Below, piece after piece: positions 18,685 to 27,616 of a stretch of 64,000 nt of DNA. The position numbers and the translations under genes were made by a program. The stretch comes from Geomonas ferrireducens (GTDB taxonomy: Bacteria; Desulfobacterota; Desulfuromonadia; Geobacterales; Geobacteraceae). The notes under the pieces are model-generated. The model was not told the DNA's origin. It ran no database searches and saw only the letters and a program-made list of their open reading frames with translations. The DNA lies in NCBI RefSeq assembly GCF_004917065.1, contig NZ_SSYA01000001.1, positions 1,558,161 to 1,622,160 of the forward strand. The letters run 5' to 3'. Each line of letters starts with the position of its first letter. The first letter of the stretch is position 1.

Positions 18685-19014
18685 TTACCCGCGGAAGATG
18701 AAGAAGACCGCCCCGGCCATGCAGAGCCCGGCCCAGAGGTAGTCAAGTTTGAGCGGCTGCCCCATGTAGAAGACGGCGAACGGGACGAAGACGGACAGGG
18801 TGATGACTTCCTGCATTATCTTTAATTGTCCCAGGCTAAAGGTTCCGAACCCGGCGCGGTTCGCGGGGACCTGCAGCATGTACTCGAAAAGGGCGATGCC
18901 CCAACTGGCGAGGATGGCGACGTAGACCGGCGCGCCGCGCAGGTCCTTCAGGTGGGCGTACCAGGCGAAGGTCATGAACACGTTGGAAAGGATCAGCAGT
19001 ACGATGGTTCTCAT
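18685..19014 (-). CDS. DUF486 family (DMT-like) membrane protein
   Basis: The 109-residue protein has four membrane helices and the DUF486 pattern, with FMTFAWYAHLK in helix 1, ASWGIALFEYMLQVPANR in helix 2 and a central GQLKIMQEVITL. I chose the ATG at 19014, because upstream codons give a low-complexity extension without membrane character. Function is unknown; the family resembles a half drug/metabolite transporter. The gene reads minus, divergent from the GAPDH gene. Confidence 0.8.
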   Translation of the reverse strand: MRTIVLLILSNVFMTFAWYAHLKDLRGAPVYVAILASWGIALFEYMLQVPANRAGFGTFSLGQLKIMQEVITLSVFVPFAVFYMGQPLKLDYLWAGLCMAGAVFFIFRG

Positions 19015-19466
19015 TGCGTTTTCCGGGTCGATGAATTTTGGCCGATCGGCCGTGGCCGTAGCGGGGCGCGCCGAGCCTGCCGGCAATCGGATGAGCCGGC
19101 GGGGGGCGGGTGACCGGCACAAGGCGAAAGGATAGCACGACAGAGGCGGCAAGTGCAAAGATTAGCGCGGCGCGAAGGATGCCGTTGTGATCATAGCGTG
19201 ATTAAAATGTGCCATGGATAATTAACAAAAACACTACTTAAATATCCCTCTGAACTTTCAATTGTTTACATCACGAAAATGCTGTAGTATGCGGGAGTTT
19301 TGGCCGTTCCAGCTCCTGTCGTTCTGTCAACCGCGAAGTGATTCAGTGTACTTAGGCGATGCCCCTGGTGGCAGTTGACAGTAGTGCGTCGGCCCTGTGA
19401 CACTGAGTTTTGCGCCGGGAGCCTCTCGGAACTTCCCCGGCATTATCTTCCGCGAAGGGACGAACT
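19015..19466 (+). other. Intergenic region with GAPDH promoter and leader
   Basis: I see no convincing protein gene here. TTGTTT (19262-19267) and TAGTAT (19285-19290), 17 bases apart, form a plausible promoter for the GAPDH gene. This leaves a leader of about 170 bases that contains the inverted repeat at 19324-19381. Confidence 0.5.
19324..19381 (+). promoter_or_regulatory. Inverted repeat in the GAPDH leader
   Basis: CTGTCAAC (19324-19331) and GTTGACAG (19374-19381) are perfect 8-base complements enclosing 42 bases. Together they would close a structured domain in the 5' leader. It matches no riboswitch class that I can recognise. Confidence 0.45.
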
Positions 19467-20912
19467 ATGAAGATTGAGAAACAGGAAGCTTATTTGAAGG
19501 AATGGCAGGGTCATGAGGAGCTTGCCGAGCGCATGCTCCCGATCATCGGTCATCTTTACCGCGACAACAACGTCGTCACCACCGTGTACGGCCGTTCGCT
19601 GGTGAACAGCCCGACCATCGAGATCCTCAAGGCGCATCGTTTCGCTCGTCAGATCCTCGACGGCGAGCTGACCGTCCAAGAGACGTTCCCCGTTCTCGAG
19701 GCCGTGAACAAGCTGGACATCGCGCCGGCGCGCATCGACCTCGGCAGGCTGGCGGTCCGCTACCAGTCGCTGCAGGGGAAGGTCTCCGTCGACGATTTCG
19801 TGGCGAGCGAGCTTGCCTCGGTCAACACCGGCCGCACCTCGATTCTGGACGAGCCGCAGGACATCGTGCTCTACGGCTTCGGCCGCATCGGCCGCCTGCT
19901 CGCCCGCATCCTCGTGGAGAAATCCGGTAGCGGCGAGAAGCTCCGCCTGCGCGCCGCCGTGGTGCGCAAAGGGGGGGCGGACGACCTCGTGAAGCGTGCG
20001 AGCCTGCTGCGCCGCGACTCCGTGCACGGCCAGTTCAACGGCATCATCACCATCGACGAGGAAGAGAACGCGATCATCGCCAACGGCAACATGATCCGCA
20101 TCATCTACTCAGACGCCCCTGAAACCGTCGATTACACCCAGTACGGCATCCGCAACGCCATCGTCATCGACAACACCGGCAAGTGGCGCGACCGCGAAGG
20201 CCTCGGCCGTCACCTGAAGGCGCCGGGCGTCTCCCAGGTGCTCCTCACCGCGCCGGGCAAGGGTGACATCCCCAACGTGGTGTCCGGCATCAACAACGAG
20301 CTCATCGTGCCGGAAGAGACCATCTTCTCCGCGGCCAGCTGCACCACCAACGCCATCGTTCCCGTGCTGAAGGCGGTGAGCGACAAGTTCGGCATCGTGA
20401 GCGGTCACGTCGAAACCTGCCACTCCTACACCAACGACCAGAACCTGATCGACAACTACCACAAGGCGGACCGCCGCGGGCGGAGCGCCCCGCTCAACAT
20501 GGTCATCACCGAGACCGGCGCAGCCAAGGCCGTCGCCAAGGTGCTTCCGGAGCTGACCGGCAAGCTGACCGGCAACGCGATCCGCGTCCCGACCCCGAAC
20601 GTCTCGCTGGCGATCCTCAACCTGCAGCTCAAGGAGGAGACCGACGTGGAGACGCTGAACAGCTACCTGCGCGCCATCTCCCTCGACTCGCCGCTGCAGA
20701 ACCAGATCGATTACACGAACTCCCCGGACGTCGTCTCCAGCGACTTCGTCGGTTCGCGTCACGCAGGCGTGGTCGACTCGCTCGCCACCATCGTGCAGGG
20801 CAACCGCTGCGTGCTCTACGTCTGGTACGACAACGAGTTCGGCTACAGCTGCCAGGTCGTGCGCATGGTCCAGAAGATGGCCGGCCTCGAGCTCCCCGCA
20901 CTGCCGGCCTAA
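19467..20912 (+). CDS. Glyceraldehyde-3-phosphate dehydrogenase, long form
   Basis: The 481-residue protein carries an extra N-terminal segment of about 130 residues (DNNVVTTVYGRSLVNSPTIE) before an NAD-binding GFGRIGR motif. The catalytic cysteine lies in SAASCTTNAIVP, and the C-terminal domain ends with WYDNEFGYSCQVV. Classical GapA has about 335 residues; the long form occurs in several proteobacteria and may favour a particular direction or cofactor. The ATG at 19467 follows GAAGGGA. The gene stands alone between a long leader and an intrinsic terminator. Confidence 0.9.
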   Translation: MKIEKQEAYLKEWQGHEELAERMLPIIGHLYRDNNVVTTVYGRSLVNSPTIEILKAHRFARQILDGELTVQETFPVLEAVNKLDIAPARIDLGRLAVRYQSLQGKVSVDDFVASELASVNTGRTSILDEPQDIVLYGFGRIGRLLARILVEKSGSGEKLRLRAAVVRKGGADDLVKRASLLRRDSVHGQFNGIITIDEEENAIIANGNMIRIIYSDAPETVDYTQYGIRNAIVIDNTGKWRDREGLGRHLKAPGVSQVLLTAPGKGDIPNVVSGINNELIVPEETIFSAASCTTNAIVPVLKAVSDKFGIVSGHVETCHSYTNDQNLIDNYHKADRRGRSAPLNMVITETGAAKAVAKVLPELTGKLTGNAIRVPTPNVSLAILNLQLKEETDVETLNSYLRAISLDSPLQNQIDYTNSPDVVSSDFVGSRHAGVVDSLATIVQGNRCVLYVWYDNEFGYSCQVVRMVQKMAGLELPALPA

Positions 20913-20939
20913 GAGCGACAGGAATAGTTGGAAAAGGAA

Positions 20940-20969
20940 GGGGCGTCCGGAAAGCGGGCGCCCCTTTTT
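20940..20969 (+). terminator. Intrinsic terminator of the GAPDH gene
   Basis: A GGGGCG.../...CGCCCC hairpin, with additional pairs inside, is followed by TTTTT. Confidence 0.85.
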
Positions 20970-21094
20970 CGTTCGGTCGCCTGCTTGAGTGCGGTCTTCC
21001 ATCCCCCTCTCAAAGCCTCCTCCCGCTCCTGAAGCCTCTCCTTGCCCATCTTGCCGATCCAAGGTAAAGTTCACCCTGCGAAGAAAGGGGTCAC

Positions 21095-24000
21095 ATGGGC
21101 AACGACGTCGGCAGAAAATTCACTTTGGAAGGGCCGGGAAGGCTCGCAGCTTTTTGCGCTGCCGGGCTGCTCGCCCTTATTCTGCTTATCTTCCTCGCAC
21201 TGGAAATCTATCTAGCCACCCCGCTTCCCGCCCGTCAGGTATCTCGGCTCATCACCTCCACACTCCAGCAGGAATTCACCGTGGCGAAGGTAGGGCTTTC
21301 GGGGCGCAGCGTCGTCCTGCGCGGGATCCGCTTGCACTCCCCGAAGGGGTTTGCCGGACCCGACCTCGCCGCCGCCGATTCGGTTACCGTGACGCCCAAA
21401 TGGTTCGACCTCTTGCGGGGGCGCCGCAACTTCGAACTCATCTCCATCGAGAAGGGGAGCATCGACCTGCAGAAGAACCCGGCAGGGACATGGAACTTCT
21501 CGGAACTACAGCGAAGACTTGCCGCGAGAAAGCCTCCTGCGCGCCCCGCGCCCGAGACGGTAATCGGGAAGCTCGTGGTGGTGAACGGGTCGCTATCGGT
21601 GCAGGGCGAGGGGGTGAAGGGGATGAACCTGAAGCTTTTCAACCTCGCCACCGGCGGCTCGCGTAGCGCACAGCTCGACCTCGTCTTCCAGGACCCGGCA
21701 GGTAACTCCTACCATTTGGGCGGAACGGCACGTCCGGGGGACGAGGCAGCCCTGGATCTCTCCCTGAGCGCCCCCACCCTCTCCCTGCAGCGGGCCGCGG
21801 CTCTCTTCAAGCTGAAGACCCCGGAAACGTTTCAGAAGGCGGGGGGCTCTCTCGCCGTTGCCGCTGTCCTCGCAAAAGGGGAACTCCGTTTCTCCGGCGC
21901 CTTCCGTTTCCGCGACATCCAGCTACCCGCCGCCCGCGGCAGCTATCCCGTGGCCGGTTCCCTGAGTTTCACCGGGACCTATGGCCTGGAGGAGGACCGT
22001 GCCGATCTCGCCGACGCGACTCTCGAGATTAAAAACGTGGCGCAACTGCACGGCGAAGGGAGCGTGTCCGGGGTAAGAAAAGAGCGTGAGTTCGCCCTCC
22101 TCTTCGCCGTGGACCGCGTCGATCTCGCCCTTTTGAACGCCCTGTTGGCGGACAAGGCCCGCGGCGGCCTTCTCTACGGCGGACAACTGCGCTGCGAATC
22201 GTTGCGTGTAGAGGGGAGTGCCCGTCGCGGGGTGGAAAGTGCTACAGGCGTCCTTGTCCTCGAGGAGGGGAGCGTTGCCAGGGGAGGGGAGGCCTTGGTG
22301 AGCGGACTCTCGGGAAAGGCGAGCATCGCCCGCAAGGGAGGGGGCGTTGCGCTGGCTGGGAGGCTCTCGGCGCCTCATGCAACCGGCACGGCCCTGGTTG
22401 ACGCCCTCGAACTCCCCTTCGATCTCGCCCTTTCCCCGCAGCTTAGGCCGGTGCGCTTTGAAAGCAGCAAAGCTAGCGCGCGCCTGATGGGTGTCCCTGC
22501 AACGGGCGATCTTTCCTTTGATGCCGCGCATCCTGAGCCCGTCTCCGTATCCCTGAAGATCGGCGAGGCAGAGGTCTCCTCGCTCAACCCGTTGTTGAAG
22601 CGCTACGGCGTCGAGGCCGGTACCGGAGTTCTTTCCGGGAAGCTCGCCGCAACCGGTAAGGGAGGGAGCGACTTCACCGCCACCGCAAGACTGCTCCTCT
22701 CCGGCGTCTCCGCAAAAAGAGGGAAGACACCAGCCGCCATCAGGGACGGTGCGGTTACCGCGCAGTTAGGCCGCCACTCTGGACGGCTGGCAGCCTCCGG
22801 TGAGGCACGCCTTACCGGTCTCACTCTGGACGGCAAGGGTGGTGATGCGCGCCTCGCCTACCGGGTTGACGGTACCAAGCTCACCCTCGATGGGGTGCAG
22901 GGACGGCTGGGGGACACGCGTCTTGCCATCGCACGTCTGAGCGGGGAGCTCCCTCCCAAGGGGGCAACTGGACGCATCCCACTGGCCTGGGAGCTCGAAG
23001 GTGGGGCGCTGCGGCGGGGAGATCTCGAATTAACCGGTGTGGCGGGGCGCTTCAGCGGACAGATGGTGCGCTCCGGGGAGGAGCAGTGGCTGGAAGGGAA
23101 AGCCCATCTCTCAACCCGGTCGGTCTCGCTCAACGGGAAAGGGATCGGCGCACCCGCTTTGCAGGCGGTCTTCTCCAGGGAAGGGGGGAGAGCGGAGGTG
23201 AGCGGTTCGCTCCTGGGAGGAAAGTTCGCTGGACTAGGGCGGTTCCGCCCCTTCACCCCGGACACCGCTCAGTTCACTCTCTCCCTTACCGGTGCTGCGG
23301 CAGCCCAAGCGGCCGGTTTTCTGAAGCAAGACGCGGGGACAAGGCCCACCGGCGGCGAGCTCGACCTGCGCGCGAGCGGCAGCTACGCGGGGAGACGTGG
23401 GCTCGACTGCCGTTTCGATGCCAAAGGACGCAACCTCTCGGCGTCCAGGGACGGCAAGCGCGCCTTTTCCGGCGGATCCCTTTTCCTCTCGGGGAGCTAC
23501 GCGGCCGGGAAGCTTTCCATAGGGGAGGGGCTCCTCTCTCCGGGAAAAGGGGTCGCCCTGCGGGTGCGGGGCGAGGTGGCGCGTGCCGCGTCGCCGGGGA
23601 GGGAGGGCACCATCGCCTTTTCCCTTCCCGAGACCCCGGTGGACACCCTCGTCGACACCGCCGTCAACCTGATGCCGCAGGCGGTGCAGGAGGCGACCCT
23701 CAAGGGAACGCTCTCGGGCGGCGGGAAGCTCGAGCTGCGGGGCGGACGGCAGCTCCTCGAGGGACGGCTCGAGGTCCATGGCGGTGGCATCGATTCTCCC
23801 TCCCAGAAGCTCACTATTTCAGGCATCGCCGGAACCCTCCCGGTTTCCATGGATTTCTCGGCGAAGGCCGCACCTCGTCCCCGCGACAGCAGGGAGTTCA
23901 GCCGTGGCAATTACCGGCGCGTTCTCGAAGAACTCAAGGGTATGTCTGCGGGGGGCAACGCGCTGAACATCGACCGCATATCCTACGGAACGCTGCAGCT

Positions 24001-24652
24001 CGAAAAGCTCGCCCTGCAGTTGCGTGCGTCCAACGGCCTGATGGAGGTGCTCCCCGTGCGTGCGACGCTTTACAAGGGCGCCATCCTCGGGACCGGCTAT
24101 CTTGCCATGGGGACTAAGGCGGTCTATCGGGCCGACCTCTTGGTGAACGGGGTGAGCCTGAAGCAGCTCTGCGGCAGCATCCCGAGTGTCCAGGGGTACA
24201 TCTCGGGGAAGGTGGACGGCGTCATCAGTTTCCGCGGCACTGGGGGGGGCATCGACGGCACCGCGGGTTTCGTGGAACTGTGGGCGCGCGAAGGGAAGGA
24301 CGAGAAGATGCTGGTCAGCAAGGAGTTCCTGCAGCGGCTGGCGAAGCAGAAACTGAGCGGGTTCTTTTTAAGCCGCGATCGCCCGTATGACGCGGCGGAG
24401 ATCAAGGCGACCCTGCAGGACGGGGACCTCACCTTCAACACCTTGAGGATCGTCAACACCAACTTAGTCGGTGTGAAGGATCTGAACGTGAACATAGCGC
24501 CGACCCAGAACCGCATAGGACTCGGCCATCTCCTGGAGTCGATCAGGGAGGCGGCGGTGCGCGGCAAGCCGGCGACCGGAGAGCCGGAGCAGAAAAAGGG
24601 CGCGGCAACGCCACCGCCGGAAGCGGCGCCTGAGTTCAAGTGGGAAGAGTGA
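21095..24652 (+). CDS. AsmA-like giant envelope protein (intermembrane lipid transport type)
   Basis: The 1185-residue protein has one N-terminal membrane anchor (about residues 17-42), then the AsmA-type start PARQVSRLITSTLQQEFTVAKVGLSGRSVVLRGI. A very long, glycine- and beta-rich repeated body and a C-terminal AsmA-like region follow. AsmA/YdbH/TamB relatives form hydrophobic bridges that carry phospholipids from inner to outer membrane. The next gene encodes a DUF1318 lipoprotein. In E. coli YdbH works with the lipoprotein YnbE and with YdbL (DUF1318), so a YdbH-like role is the best reading. The ATG follows AAGGGG. Confidence 0.82.
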   Translation: MGNDVGRKFTLEGPGRLAAFCAAGLLALILLIFLALEIYLATPLPARQVSRLITSTLQQEFTVAKVGLSGRSVVLRGIRLHSPKGFAGPDLAAADSVTVTPKWFDLLRGRRNFELISIEKGSIDLQKNPAGTWNFSELQRRLAARKPPARPAPETVIGKLVVVNGSLSVQGEGVKGMNLKLFNLATGGSRSAQLDLVFQDPAGNSYHLGGTARPGDEAALDLSLSAPTLSLQRAAALFKLKTPETFQKAGGSLAVAAVLAKGELRFSGAFRFRDIQLPAARGSYPVAGSLSFTGTYGLEEDRADLADATLEIKNVAQLHGEGSVSGVRKEREFALLFAVDRVDLALLNALLADKARGGLLYGGQLRCESLRVEGSARRGVESATGVLVLEEGSVARGGEALVSGLSGKASIARKGGGVALAGRLSAPHATGTALVDALELPFDLALSPQLRPVRFESSKASARLMGVPATGDLSFDAAHPEPVSVSLKIGEAEVSSLNPLLKRYGVEAGTGVLSGKLAATGKGGSDFTATARLLLSGVSAKRGKTPAAIRDGAVTAQLGRHSGRLAASGEARLTGLTLDGKGGDARLAYRVDGTKLTLDGVQGRLGDTRLAIARLSGELPPKGATGRIPLAWELEGGALRRGDLELTGVAGRFSGQMVRSGEEQWLEGKAHLSTRSVSLNGKGIGAPALQAVFSREGGRAEVSGSLLGGKFAGLGRFRPFTPDTAQFTLSLTGAAAAQAAGFLKQDAGTRPTGGELDLRASGSYAGRRGLDCRFDAKGRNLSASRDGKRAFSGGSLFLSGSYAAGKLSIGEGLLSPGKGVALRVRGEVARAASPGREGTIAFSLPETPVDTLVDTAVNLMPQAVQEATLKGTLSGGGKLELRGGRQLLEGRLEVHGGGIDSPSQKLTISGIAGTLPVSMDFSAKAAPRPRDSREFSRGNYRRVLEELKGMSAGGNALNIDRISYGTLQLEKLALQLRASNGLMEVLPVRATLYKGAILGTGYLAMGTKAVYRADLLVNGVSLKQLCGSIPSVQGYISGKVDGVISFRGTGGGIDGTAGFVELWAREGKDEKMLVSKEFLQRLAKQKLSGFFLSRDRPYDAAEIKATLQDGDLTFNTLRIVNTNLVGVKDLNVNIAPTQNRIGLGHLLESIREAAVRGKPATGEPEQKKGAATPPPEAAPEFKWEE

Positions 24653-24701
24653 AGGTGCTGTGCTATATTCATGAACGACGATACTAACGCCGGAGGCCTT
24701 T

Positions 24702-25364
24702 ATGAAAACGAAACTGATCAAGCTGCTGTTCTCTGTTTCCTGTATTTTCCTTGCCGCGTGTGCGGTGATCACGGTGAACGTCTATTTTCCGGAGAAGGCT
24801 GCCAAGGAGGCGTACAAGTCCCTCGACGACATGCTGCTGAAAACCGGTGAGGCTCCCGGCAGCCAGAAAGTTCCTCCCGGGGTGCCGCCCGCCGCGCCGC
24901 AGGATAAGCCGCAGAGCCGGGTCTTTGATTTCTCACTGGTCACCGCGGCTTATGCGGCCGACACCGATGCCGACGCCGATGCCCTGGCCGTCGAGCTCTC
25001 GAGCATGCCACAGGTGCTGAAGGCCTACGACGACATGAGCAAGCGGCTCCCGCGGCTGAACACGCTTTTTGCCAGTGGCGCCGTCGGCCTCTCCAAGCAG
25101 GGTCTCGTTGTGATACCTCCTTCGGCCAAAGGGAAGCTCGCCCCGCAGGACGAGGCGCTGGTCTCCTCGGAAAACCAGAGCCGCAAGGTCGTCGTGACGA
25201 GCATGGCGAAGGCGATTCTCAAGCTGCAAAAGCAGAAGGAGAGCAAGGAGGCGATGAATCAGGTATTGGGGAAAGCGGCGGCAACCTTCGCCGAGACGAA
25301 GCGTGAGGCGGCCCAGCCCGGATGGTGGGTGCAGCTGCAAAACGACCGCTGGGTGCAGAAGTAG
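24702..25364 (+). CDS. DUF1318 (YdbL-like) lipoprotein
   Basis: The 220-residue protein has a lipoprotein signal with lipobox FLAAC (Cys 20), followed by the AVITVNVYFPEKAAKEA segment found in YnbE/DUF1318-type proteins. A proline-rich linker and a C-terminal DUF1318-like region come next. It starts 49 bases after the AsmA-like gene behind GGAGGCC, and a terminator follows, so the two form a unit. The N-terminus resembles the outer-membrane partner and the C-terminus the YdbL chaperone, so both roles may be joined in one protein; this is inference. Confidence 0.72.
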   Translation: MKTKLIKLLFSVSCIFLAACAVITVNVYFPEKAAKEAYKSLDDMLLKTGEAPGSQKVPPGVPPAAPQDKPQSRVFDFSLVTAAYAADTDADADALAVELSSMPQVLKAYDDMSKRLPRLNTLFASGAVGLSKQGLVVIPPSAKGKLAPQDEALVSSENQSRKVVVTSMAKAILKLQKQKESKEAMNQVLGKAAATFAETKREAAQPGWWVQLQNDRWVQK

Positions 25365-25400
25365 CGGCAAGCCGAGCCGAAAAAGAGAGGTTTGACCGAG

Positions 25401-25432
25401 GAGGCCACGTACGATCACGTGGCCTCCTTTAT
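25401..25432 (+). terminator. Intrinsic terminator after the DUF1318 lipoprotein
   Basis: GGAGGCCACGT and ACGTGGCCTCC pair perfectly (11 bp) around a 6-base loop and are followed by a T-rich stretch. Confidence 0.85.
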
Positions 25433-25502
25433 TTCCAGCTGTTAGATGAAAGTGAAGCCGGCCTGAAAGGAGGGATCCAGGTGGTGCAACTGAGTGTGCA
25501 AG

Positions 25503-25522
25503 TTTTGAACTGCTGTTCAAAA
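25503..25522 (+). promoter_or_regulatory. Perfect palindrome, possible sigma-54 enhancer site
   Basis: TTTTGAAC, spacer TGCT and GTTCAAAA form 8-base perfect arms about 165 bases upstream of the sigma-54 promoter at 25687. The binding activator is not identified. Confidence 0.5.
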
Positions 25523-25686
25523 ACTGCAAAGGCTATAAGTTGTGATTACTTAGCGCGGATAGCCGGGGCCGCCCAACCTTTACTGTGCAGAAGTTGAACT
25601 TTGCCTGTTGGCGGGCAGCTCGGTGCGCGTTGGATCTTTTCCTTTATAAATCAACCAGTTTAGAAAAGTTTTGTCTGCCGATACAG

Positions 25687-25704
25687 TTGGCATCGCTCTT
25701 GTAA
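25687..25704 (+). promoter_or_regulatory. Sigma-54 promoter of a non-coding unit
   Basis: TTGGCATC...TTGTA places GG (25689-25690) and GT (25701-25702) 10 bases apart. The -12 element has GT where GC is usual. No protein gene follows on this strand. Confidence 0.6.
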
Positions 25705-25712
25705 TAGTGAAG

Positions 25713-25804
25713 GCAAGAGCGGGCGAAACGAGCCGTTCGACCAAACAAAACCCAACTTTTGCGCCGACGGTGGAGTCCTCCTTTCGCTTCGGCGCTTTTT
25801 TTTT
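25713..25804 (+). ncRNA. Candidate sigma-54-dependent small RNA
   Basis: About 92 bases run from the predicted sigma-54 start to nine T residues. The 3' hairpin pairs GCGCCGA (25761-25767) with TCGGCGC (25789-25795). Its loop includes TCCTCCTT, complementary to a ribosome binding site. The middle is A/C-rich and probably single-stranded. I find no ORF with a ribosome binding site here. The next gene (25821) is on the other strand and converges, so this is not its leader. Confidence 0.55.
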
Positions 25805-25820
25805 GTCCGGATTCCGCCTT

Positions 25821-26294
25821 TCAGGCGAAGAGCAGCCTTCCAAGCTTAGCTTTCGCCGTTCCTCCGGAAAGATCGGGAACGATTTCCAGCTCGAGCGCCG
25901 TCACCCCGGCCAGTTCCACCTGGTATTCCTCCTGTTCGACCGTGGTGCCGGGAGGGGCGAAGGTGAACTGCTGCCGCACGATCTCGCGGAAGGTCTCGCC
26001 TCCGTCCTGCGCATAGCGCAACACGAACTCTTGGGTCCTGCCGACCTCTTCCTCGCTGATGAGCAGGTAGACCCGGGAAATCCTCTGGGGGTGGTCGAAC
26101 AGCACGCGGATCCGCTGGGGGCCTGATGCGTCGGCACACCATCCGGGGGCACCGATGGGCTGCAGCGCCGACTCGATCGGCTGCAGCGGGTCCTCCGAGG
26201 TGATTTCGACCCGCGCGATGCTCTCGATATCCAACCAGTTGATCCCCTTTCTGGTGGCGTCCGGGCTTTCCTGCGTAACGATGGATTTGCGCAT
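25821..26294 (-). CDS. Conserved-looking hypothetical protein, beta-rich
   Basis: I do not recognise this 157-residue soluble protein. It has no signal peptide or membrane helix. The middle (RIRVLFDHPQRISRVYLLIS, then EFVLRYAQDGG, then VTALELEIVPDLSGG) has the alternating pattern and wording of a discoidin-like (F5/8 type C) beta sandwich. The ATG follows AGGAG. Codon use matches the neighbours. It is convergent with the sRNA candidate and lies 42 bases after a small membrane-protein gene on the same strand. Confidence 0.65.
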   Translation of the reverse strand: MRKSIVTQESPDATRKGINWLDIESIARVEITSEDPLQPIESALQPIGAPGWCADASGPQRIRVLFDHPQRISRVYLLISEEEVGRTQEFVLRYAQDGGETFREIVRQQFTFAPPGTTVEQEEYQVELAGVTALELEIVPDLSGGTAKAKLGRLLFA

Positions 26295-26336
26295 GTCTTC
26301 TCCTTTTTGTGTGCTGTGGACTCTTCGCTGCGGCCT

Positions 26337-26684
26337 CTACAGGAACAGCGCGACGCTCCACCATGCGATCAAGGCGGCTTCCAGCACCGCGTCCAGCAGA
26401 TATACCGGCGCTATAACCTTTTTGATCGCATAGACGACGTCGATTGCGGCAAGGGCAGCGGCGCTGCCGGTGGCGAGAACTACCACGGGTAGAGCGACTT
26501 CGGAGCGCGCCCCCGCGATGAGAAGTGCGAGTCCGATCACCGCCAGTACGAGACCGACCGTCTTCACGAGCCAAAGGTCCGTCTTCGGGCCGGTGACCGC
26601 CATGAAGCTGTGGATGCTGAAGATGGGCCATATCCCGGTGATGAAGAAGTACCCGCCTTGAAAGAGTGCGACCGTGTCCAGCAT
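26337..26684 (-). CDS. Small four-helix membrane protein of unknown function
   Basis: The 115-residue protein has about four hydrophobic segments with few charges, the last ending in WWSVALFL at the C-terminus. I chose the ATG at 26684, which follows GGGAGGC, over one 14 codons upstream that would add a serine/glycine-rich leader. No family is recognised. It sits between radC and the 25821 gene on the same strand, with 16 and 42 bases between, so the three may be cotranscribed. Confidence 0.65.
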   Translation of the reverse strand: MLDTVALFQGGYFFITGIWPIFSIHSFMAVTGPKTDLWLVKTVGLVLAVIGLALLIAGARSEVALPVVVLATGSAAALAAIDVVYAIKKVIAPVYLLDAVLEAALIAWWSVALFL

Positions 26685-26700
26685 GGAGCCTCCCGTGTCA

Positions 26701-27399
26701 CTACTGGAGCTGCCCGTGGTCGGCAAAACTGTAGAACTCGTTTTCCCCGATGATGATGTGGTCGAGCACGCGGATCCCCATTAGCTGTCCCGCCTCGCAG
26801 AGACGACGGGTAACCTCGAGATCCTCGGGGCTGGGAGTAGGGTCGCCGGTCGGGTGGTTGTGCAGAAGGATCATCGCCGCCGCAGACTGGCGCACCGCCG
26901 CGTTGAACACCTCGCGGGGGTGCACGATGCTTTGGTTCAGCGATCCCTCCGAGATCTGTGCACGGGTGATGATGCGGTTTTTGCCGTCGAGCAGGAGCAC
27001 CATGAAATGTTCCGTGTGGCGGTCCCGGAACTCGTGGTTCAGCTGTTCGAAGACCTGGGAGGCGGAGGTGAAGCGGACGAAGGACTCGATGGGGCGCCCC
27101 TCCTTTTCGCGGATGCGCCTGGATAGGTCGAGGGCGGCGAGGATGCAGGTGGCCTTGGCCGGGCCGATCCCCTTCACCTGCTGGATCTCAAGGCACGAGG
27201 CATCGGCCAGGGCACGCAACGACTTGAACTGGAGCATGAGTTCGCGGCCGAGGTCGATAGCACTCCGGCCGCTTGCGGCGTCCCCGCTCCCTAGGATCAG
27301 CGCGAGCAGTTCGGCTTCGGACAGGGCCGAGGCCCCTTTCCGCATCAGCTTTTCCCGTGGACGTTCCGCCACGGGCCACGACTTGATACCGCCGCTCAT
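26701..27399 (-). CDS. radC: RadC-family JAB/MPN domain protein
   Basis: The 232-residue protein has an N-terminal helix-hairpin-helix region (VKGIGPAKATCILAALDLSRR) and a C-terminal JAMM metalloprotease-like domain. The motif HNHPTGDPTPSPEDLEVT supplies the zinc His/His/Asp set. RadC's old link to DNA repair is doubtful and its substrate is unknown. Length is typical. A second JAB domain occurs in this window, fused to a DinG helicase (44678-47170). Confidence 0.93.
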   Translation of the reverse strand: MSGGIKSWPVAERPREKLMRKGASALSEAELLALILGSGDAASGRSAIDLGRELMLQFKSLRALADASCLEIQQVKGIGPAKATCILAALDLSRRIREKEGRPIESFVRFTSASQVFEQLNHEFRDRHTEHFMVLLLDGKNRIITRAQISEGSLNQSIVHPREVFNAAVRQSAAAMILLHNHPTGDPTPSPEDLEVTRRLCEAGQLMGIRVLDHIIIGENEFYSFADHGQLQ

Positions 27400-27514
27400 G
27401 TGTCCTCCCGGACCACGGTGTTAAAAAATTAAGGATAAATAATACACAGGCGGCGGCGTGGCGCCAGTCCCTCTGGGCGCGCAATGGTAAACGCCGAGTC
27501 GCTAATTAGTGCGG

Positions 27515-27542
27515 TTGCATTACGTAATTCATTGTTTAATAT
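27515..27542 (+). promoter_or_regulatory. Putative promoter of the DUF47-pit operon
   Basis: TTGCAT (27515-27520) and TAATAT (27537-27542) are 16 bases apart, 75 bases before the start codon. No Pho-box-like repeat was recognised. Confidence 0.45.
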
Positions 27543-27616
27543 TTGTCGCGGATGTGCTATATCTCCCCAGTTTGCAACTAGATTCGGCCTGGGGCCGACA
27601 CTGATCGGAGGATTAA

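Noticed and set aside
19015-19158. N-terminal extension of the DUF486 protein
   Set aside because: The upstream in-frame codons give an Arg/Pro/Ala-rich stretch, while the membrane protein proper begins at 19014.
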